Positions 59,242-64,000 of a DNA stretch of 64,000 nt are shown in pieces. The stretch spans positions 1 through 64,000 of the forward strand of contig NZ_FTMD01000020.1 of NCBI RefSeq assembly GCF_900156155.1. Direction: 5' to 3'. The DNA comes from Aromatoleum tolulyticum. Its GTDB lineage: Bacteria > Pseudomonadota > Gammaproteobacteria > Burkholderiales > Rhodocyclaceae. A program made the translations under genes and the position numbers. The stretch's first letter is position 1. Each line of letters starts with the position of its first letter. Below the pieces are notes generated by a model, which was given only the letters and a program-made list of their open reading frames with translations, did no database searches and was not told the origin of the DNA.

Positions 59242-59255
59242 TTGATTTGTATAAA
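59242..59255. promoter_or_regulatory. FNR/ANR-like site in AT-rich promoter of RTX paralogue 2
   Basis: TTGAT-TTGT-ATAAA matches TTGAT-N4-ATCAA at 9 of 10 positions, in a markedly AT-rich patch. The same bases include TATAAA (59250-59255), which could instead be a plain -10 element, about 40 bases before the ATG. The two readings cannot be separated by eye. Confidence 0.4.
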
Positions 59256-59294
59256 ATTGTTGCCGCTCAGCATCCCTCGACAGGACAGGAAACC

Positions 59295-60863
59295 ATGGCA
59301 ACCTTCAGCAGCGTCAGCGACACCTCGGCAACGATCAGTGCCGGCTTCAACTATGCGAGCTACACCGCCGAACTGGTCGACGCCGCCTGGTCGGTCGGGG
59401 ATTCGATCTCGACCGTCTTCTATTACTACCCCGACGACTGGGCGTTTCCGGCCACCAATGCGTGGGGAACGTGGTGGGACGGCACCGAGCTGTACGCCAC
59501 GCTGTCGTCGTGGAGCGCCACGTCGGCCACCGTCACCGACTTCGATCTGTACGCCCCGGACGGGGCGTGGCTGAGCGGCACGGGCAGCGCCAAGGTCCAG
59601 TACGACGCCTCCGGCGAGATCACCGACCTCACCGGCGTCTCGCTCAAGTCGCTGTCGATGGGCAACGACTCGGTCTCCACCATCCTCACCGGATCGCTGA
59701 AATTCGATACCGACAGCGGCGCGGTGTCCGGCAAGCTGAGCGCGCTCACGATGGGCTGGCAGGACGACGACCCGAACACGGTCGGGGTCGAGTGGAGCTA
59801 TGTCACGCTCAAGGGCAGCGTCAGCATCGGCGGCGACGTCCTTGGCGGCACGCCGTCGCTGACGGGCAAGATCACCGGCGTCGAATGGGGAACGGTGGTC
59901 GCGAACGGAGCGCTCACCTGGATACCTGCAGGCACCGCCAGCGGCCTGAAACTCGACGCTGCCAGCGCAAGCGCCGCACTCGCGGGCAACGGCTTCGAAG
60001 GCCTGTCCGCCGGCCTGTACTCCGGCAACGACACCATCACCGGCACCGCGGGCAACGACTACCTCGACGCCTTCACCGGCAACGACAAGGTCGACGGCGG
60101 CGACGGCCACGACCTAATCTACGGCGGCGCCGGCAACGACCAGCTCACGGGCGGAGCCGGCGACGACTACATCGACGGCGGCGCCGGCAACGACAAGATC
60201 AGCGACAACGCTGGCAATAATATTGTCGTCGACGAGGAAGGTAATGCCCAAATTACCCTGGGCGCCGGCAGTGACGAGGTGTACACCGGTGCGGGCAACG
60301 ACAAGATCGTCGCCGGCGACGGCCTGAACTGGGTCGAATCGGGCGCCGGCAACGACAACATCACGTCAGGCGTGAACTCGGACTTCATCTTCGCGGGCAG
60401 CGGCAACGACAAGGTCGTCGCCGGCGAAGGCGACAACTGGGTGGAAGGCGGCGCGGGCAACGACGTGCTGGGCACCGGCGCAGGGGCCGACGTGATCTAC
60501 GGCGGCGAAGGTGCCGACAAGATCAACGGCGGCGCCGGCAGCGACGTGTTCGTGTTCGACAACGTCGCCGTCGGCGGCAAGGACCTCATCAACGACTTCA
60601 ACGCGGCCGAGGACTACTTCGCCTTCGACACCAGCGTGTTCGCCGCGCTCGCCGGCGGCATCACCGCGGAGAACGTGGTCGTCGGCCAGGCAAGCGCAAC
60701 GGAAACAGACGATTACCTCATCTTCGACACCCAGGGCGGCAAGCTGTATTACGATGCGGACGGCAGCAATGGCGGGGCCGCGGTGCAGATCGCGGTCGTG
60801 AAAGGCTCGCTCACCGGCCTGGACGCCGACAACTTCATCGACGACGCCGTACTGTTCGCCTGA
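59295..60863 (+). CDS. RTX calcium-binding protein, paralogue 2
   Basis: A 522-aa paralogue of the previous gene with the same plan: N-terminal beta-rich domain (AYELVD-type start SYTAELVDAAWSVGDSISTV, VTDFDLYAPDGAWLSGTGSA, LSALTMGWQDDDPNTVGVEW, YVTLKGSVSIGGDVLGG, in pieces), RTX blocks (GGDGHDLIYGGAGNDQLTGG, SGAGNDNITSG) and an almost identical C-terminal module ending DNFIDDAVLFA. The start at 59295 (MATFSSVSD) has an AGGACAGGAA site; the longer open frame runs into the promoter. No Sec signal. It is the gene next to the exporter operon and is closed by a strong terminator, so it is transcribed separately from it. Confidence 0.88.
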   Translation: MATFSSVSDTSATISAGFNYASYTAELVDAAWSVGDSISTVFYYYPDDWAFPATNAWGTWWDGTELYATLSSWSATSATVTDFDLYAPDGAWLSGTGSAKVQYDASGEITDLTGVSLKSLSMGNDSVSTILTGSLKFDTDSGAVSGKLSALTMGWQDDDPNTVGVEWSYVTLKGSVSIGGDVLGGTPSLTGKITGVEWGTVVANGALTWIPAGTASGLKLDAASASAALAGNGFEGLSAGLYSGNDTITGTAGNDYLDAFTGNDKVDGGDGHDLIYGGAGNDQLTGGAGDDYIDGGAGNDKISDNAGNNIVVDEEGNAQITLGAGSDEVYTGAGNDKIVAGDGLNWVESGAGNDNITSGVNSDFIFAGSGNDKVVAGEGDNWVEGGAGNDVLGTGAGADVIYGGEGADKINGGAGSDVFVFDNVAVGGKDLINDFNAAEDYFAFDTSVFAALAGGITAENVVVGQASATETDDYLIFDTQGGKLYYDADGSNGGAAVQIAVVKGSLTGLDADNFIDDAVLFA

Positions 60864-60888
60864 TCCGGTAAATTCCCGGCAATCGCGC

Positions 60889-60913
60889 AAGGCTGCCCCC
60901 GGGCAGCCTTTTT
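60889..60913 (+). terminator. Rho-independent terminator after RTX paralogue 2
   Basis: AAGGCTGCCC and GGGCAGCCTT form a perfect 10-bp stem with a 2-nt loop, followed by TTTTT at 60909-60913. Confidence 0.9.
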
Positions 60914-60964
60914 CATGCCAATATACTTAATTCGCCGCACCGGCTTCAAGCCGCCAGTCCCGTG

Positions 60965-62680
60965 ATGTCAGAAACCCGGCAGTTCATCTCCACCTTCCGC
61001 TCGATCTTCGTGAACGCGGGCGTATTCAGCCTCGCGATCAACATCGCGCTGCTCGCCCCTTCGCTCTACATGCTGCAGGTGTTCGACCGCGTGCTCGCCA
61101 GCCGCAGCGACGAAACCCTGCTGATGCTGAGCATCGCGACCGCCGGCGCACTGCTGATGGCGCTCGCCCTCGACTACCTGCGCGGCCTGCTGCTGCAGCG
61201 CGCCGGCGCGCTGCTCGACCGTACCCTCGGCCGCCGCGTGCTCGTCGCGCTGATCCGCAACGCCTCCAACATCCAGCGCCGCGAGAACCTGCACGGCCTG
61301 CGCGACGTCGCGACGCTGCGCGGCTTTCTCACCGGCAGCGGCATCATCTCGCTGTTCGACGCGCCGTGGGGCCTGATCTTCGTCGTCCTGATCTTCCTGT
61401 TCCACCCGCTGATGGGCATCGTCGCCGTCGGCGGCATGCTGGCGCTGCTCGTGCTCGCGCTGATCAACGAGCGCATGAACCGCACGAAGGTCGAAGCGGT
61501 GCAGGACCGCGCGCGCCGCGCCGGCCAGTACATCGACAAGGGCATGGCCAACGCCGACGTGCTCAACTCGATGGGCATGACCGTGCCCTTCGTCGAACGC
61601 TGGCACGCGCTCAACGACGAAGTGATCGCCAGCTCGCTCGCAACCAGCCGCGTCATGAGCGGCGTCACCAGCCTGTCGCGCTTCGTGCGCCAGTTCATCC
61701 AGGTCGCCGTGATGGGCACCGGCGCGTGGCTCGTGATCGACCAGCACGTCACGCCGGGCATCATGATCGCCTCGACCATCCTGCTCGGCCGCGCGCTCGC
61801 CCCGGTCGAGAGCGTGATCGGCAACTGGAACAACTTCGTGCTCGCGCGCGCGGCGTGGACGCGCATGAAGCCCTTCCTCGACGAGGACGCCGCCGCGGCG
61901 CCGACCAGCCTGCCCGAACCGCGCGGCGAGCTGTCGGTCGAGGCCGTCACCCTGGCCGGGCGCACGGCGATGCAGACCATCCTGCGCCAGGTGAGCTTCC
62001 AGCTCCCCGCCGGCCAGTCGCTCGCGATCGTCGGCCCCAGCGCCTCGGGCAAGTCCAGCCTCGCGCGCCTGCTCGCCGGCGTGTGGGCGCCGACCCACGG
62101 CACCGTGCGCGTCGACGGCGCCGACGTGCGCCAGCTCATCGCCAGCGGCCACGGCCGCCACATCGGCTACCTGCCGCAGGACGTCGAGCTCTTCCCCGGC
62201 ACCATCGCCGAGAACATCGCCCGCCTCGGCACCGTCGACGCCGAGCGCGTCATCGCCGCCGCCCAGCGCGCGCAGGTGCACGAGCTGATCCTGCGCCTGC
62301 CCGAGGGCTACGACACCCGCATCGGCCAGCTCGACTACATCCTGTCCGGCGGCCAGATGCAGCGCATCGGCCTCGCGCGCGCACTGTACGACGATCCCGC
62401 GCTCGTGATCCTCGACGAACCCAACGCCAACCTCGACGCCGAAGGCGAGGCCAGCCTCGTGCGCTGCATCCGCCAGATCACGCACGACGGCGTGACGGTC
62501 GTGATGGTCACGCACAAGCCCAGCCTGCTCGACTGCATCGACCGTGTGCTGGTGCTGCGCGAAGGCCGCGTCGAAGGCTACGGACCGCGCGAGGAACTAC
62601 TCGCGCGCATCGCGCCGCAGCGCGTTGCGCCTGTCGCCCCCGTGACCCCGGTGGGCCCCAGCCGCGTGCAGGAGGCATGA
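60965..62680 (+). CDS. Type I secretion ABC transporter (PrtD-type permease/ATPase)
   Basis: A 571-aa fused membrane and ATPase subunit. Membrane helices in the first 300 residues (GVFSLAINIALLAPSLYMLQVF, TLLMLSIATAGALLMALAL, WGLIFVVLIFLFHPLMGIVAVGGMLALLVLALI, in pieces); ATPase with Walker A IVGPSASGKSSLARLL, Q-loop GYLPQDVELFPGTI, signature LSGGQMQRIGLARAL and Walker B LVILDEPNANLD. There is no C39-like N-terminal domain, so it is the PrtD (TIGR01842-type) rather than the HlyB class, suited to RTX substrates such as the two proteins upstream. GTG 60962 and ATG 60965 are adjacent starts; ATG is chosen. TolC is not encoded here. Confidence 0.92.
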   Translation: MSETRQFISTFRSIFVNAGVFSLAINIALLAPSLYMLQVFDRVLASRSDETLLMLSIATAGALLMALALDYLRGLLLQRAGALLDRTLGRRVLVALIRNASNIQRRENLHGLRDVATLRGFLTGSGIISLFDAPWGLIFVVLIFLFHPLMGIVAVGGMLALLVLALINERMNRTKVEAVQDRARRAGQYIDKGMANADVLNSMGMTVPFVERWHALNDEVIASSLATSRVMSGVTSLSRFVRQFIQVAVMGTGAWLVIDQHVTPGIMIASTILLGRALAPVESVIGNWNNFVLARAAWTRMKPFLDEDAAAAPTSLPEPRGELSVEAVTLAGRTAMQTILRQVSFQLPAGQSLAIVGPSASGKSSLARLLAGVWAPTHGTVRVDGADVRQLIASGHGRHIGYLPQDVELFPGTIAENIARLGTVDAERVIAAAQRAQVHELILRLPEGYDTRIGQLDYILSGGQMQRIGLARALYDDPALVILDEPNANLDAEGEASLVRCIRQITHDGVTVVMVTHKPSLLDCIDRVLVLREGRVEGYGPREELLARIAPQRVAPVAPVTPVGPSRVQEA

Positions 62681-62682
62681 TG

Positions 62683-63960
62683 ATGATCGACCAGACGAAA
62701 CGCCTCATCCGCGTCGGCCAGCTCATCATCGCGATCGCGTTCGTGGGCCTGGGCATCTGGCTCGCACTCGCGCCGCTGCAGGGCGCCGTCATCATGATGG
62801 CGCAGGCCAAGGTCGACGCCAACCGCAAGGCCGTGCAGCACAACGAAGGCGGCATCGTGAACGAGATCTTCGTGCGCGACGGCGACATCGTCACCGAAGG
62901 CCAGCCGCTGATCGTGCTGCGCGACGCGCAGGCCGAAGCGCTGTACTCGGTCACGCACACCGCGCTCGACGCCGAACTCGCCCGCCATGCCCGCCTCGAA
63001 GCGGAAATGACCGGCAGCACGCCGAAATTCCCGCAGGCGCTGCTGCAGCGCAAGGACGATCCCGTCGCCGCCGAGATGATGCGCCGCGAGCAGGCCCTCT
63101 TCGAAGAGCGCCGGCGTGCGCTCGCCGCGCAGATCGCGCTGCTCGAGAACCAGGCGAAGAGCGTCGGCGACGAGGTCGAGGCGCTCAAGGCGCAGATGGC
63201 CGCCGAGCGCATGGGCGCCGCCGCGGCCGAGGAGGAGATGGTCAGCCTCGCGTCGCTGAAGGACCAGAAGTTCGTCGCCAACACCCGCCTGCTGACGCAG
63301 AAGCGCGTGATCTCCGACTACCGCTCGCGCGAGGAGGAGCGCCGCTCCGAGATCGCCCACGCGCAGAGCCAGCGCGAGGAACTGCGCCTGCGCGCGGTGA
63401 CGCTGCGCAGCGATCTCGTGCGCCAGGCCGCAGAGGAAGCGAAGGCCAGCACCACGCGCATCATGGAACTGCAGGACCGCCTGCGCCCCGCCTCCGACCT
63501 GCTGCAGCGCCTGACCATCCGCGCCCCGGTCGCCGGCCGCGTGCTCAACCTCGCCGTGCATACGGCCGGCGGCACGATCGCACCGCGCGCGACGCTGATG
63601 GAGGTCGTGCCCGACACCGGCCCGCTCGTGCTCGAAGGCCGCGTGCATGTCGACTCGATCAAGGAGCTGCACGTCGGCCAGGCCGCCGACATCCGCCTCA
63701 CCGCGCTGCCGCAGCGCACGACGCCGCTGCTCCCCGGCAAGGTCAGCTACATCTCGCCCGACGCGCTCACGGTCGAGGACGGGGCAACCTTCTACCTCGT
63801 CCAGCTCGTCCCCGACAGCGCAGAGGCCCGATCGCCGCTCGCCGACCTGCAACCCGGCATGGCCGCGGAGGTGTTCATCCGCACCAAGCCGCGCACGGCG
63901 CTCGAGTACCTGCTCGAACCGGTCACCGACACGATGATGCGCGCCTTCCGCGAGCGCTGA
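62683..63960 (+). CDS. Type I secretion membrane-fusion protein (HlyD family)
   Basis: A 425-aa adaptor: one N-terminal membrane helix (VGQLIIAIAFVGLGIWLAL), a biotinyl-lipoyl half (NEGGIVNEIFVRDGDIVTEGQPLIVL), a long coiled coil of about 180 residues (LEAEM..., ALFEERRRALAAQIALLENQAK, EELRLRAVTLRSDLV), the returning lipoyl half (LTIRAPVAGRVLNLAVHTAGG) and a beta-barrel end (VHVDSIKELHVGQAADIRLTAL, PGMAAEVFIRTKPRTALEYLLEPV). It bridges the ABC transporter to an outer-membrane TolC-like channel. Three ATGs lie in a row; 62683 is chosen for its 7-base spacing from AGGAGG. The last 40 bases of the window after its stop hold nothing. Confidence 0.93.
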   Translation: MIDQTKRLIRVGQLIIAIAFVGLGIWLALAPLQGAVIMMAQAKVDANRKAVQHNEGGIVNEIFVRDGDIVTEGQPLIVLRDAQAEALYSVTHTALDAELARHARLEAEMTGSTPKFPQALLQRKDDPVAAEMMRREQALFEERRRALAAQIALLENQAKSVGDEVEALKAQMAAERMGAAAAEEEMVSLASLKDQKFVANTRLLTQKRVISDYRSREEERRSEIAHAQSQREELRLRAVTLRSDLVRQAAEEAKASTTRIMELQDRLRPASDLLQRLTIRAPVAGRVLNLAVHTAGGTIAPRATLMEVVPDTGPLVLEGRVHVDSIKELHVGQAADIRLTALPQRTTPLLPGKVSYISPDALTVEDGATFYLVQLVPDSAEARSPLADLQPGMAAEVFIRTKPRTALEYLLEPVTDTMMRAFRER

Positions 63961-64000
63961 GGCTTCACCCGGCTCGCGAGCGCCGACGAGGCCGCTCGCG

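Overview
The window is high-GC chromosomal DNA from what looks like a betaproteobacterium of the Azoarcus/Thauera/Aromatoleum (Rhodocyclales) kind. This is inferred from gene content and codon use; there is no rRNA or housekeeping marker to prove it. Almost all of it is coding. No tRNA, rRNA, CRISPR or complete insertion sequence was seen.

Layout. (1) 1-5.7 kb: the 3' end of an RTX protein, a retroviral-type aspartic protease, a PRC-barrel protein, a qmcA-nfeD membrane pair and a cold-shock gene. (2) 5.7-13.8 kb: a minus-strand siderophore operon with the pvsA-B-C-D-E (vibrioferrin) gene order plus a sixth, SbnG-like citrate-synthase gene, behind a Fur box. (3) 14.0-22.8 kb: a minus-strand atypical type II secretion operon (response regulator, GspE, GspL/M/N/C-like proteins, a secretin with a cohesin-like tail, three pseudopilins). 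(4) 23.0-34.9 kb: a minus-strand gene train led by a giant 1945-aa multicopper oxidase of the MofA/OmpB type, followed by a beta-propeller protein, two SCO copper chaperones, a cytochrome c/binding-protein fusion and a SurA-like protein. (5) 35.7-46.5 kb: a His-rich outer-membrane protein, a DUF2946 protein, two small secreted paralogues, a lytic transglycosylase, gspG-gspF, a sigma-54 response regulator with its histidine kinase, and a divergent secreted protein. (6) 46.5-56.2 kb: recC-recB-recD, with recD carrying an in-frame miniature repeat element. (7) 56.4-64 kb: an SdiA-regulated-type protein, two paralogous RTX proteins and a type I secretion ABC transporter with its membrane-fusion protein.

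The most interesting structure is in regions 3-5. Near-consensus sigma-54 (-24/-12) promoters precede the oxidase gene, the secretion operon, gspG-gspF, the transglycosylase, one small secreted protein and the protein divergent from the kinase. Most are accompanied by copies of a GGGGAA-N2-TTCCCC palindrome or its half-sites, as expected of binding sites for one activator, and a sigma-54 activator/kinase pair is encoded in the middle. My reading is a locally encoded, co-regulated system that makes, metallates (SCO proteins), folds (SurA-like) and exports (split type II system) a large extracellular copper oxidase. It resembles the Leptothrix mof genes and the Geobacter OmpB/OxpG pair. Manganese or another metal as substrate is inference only.
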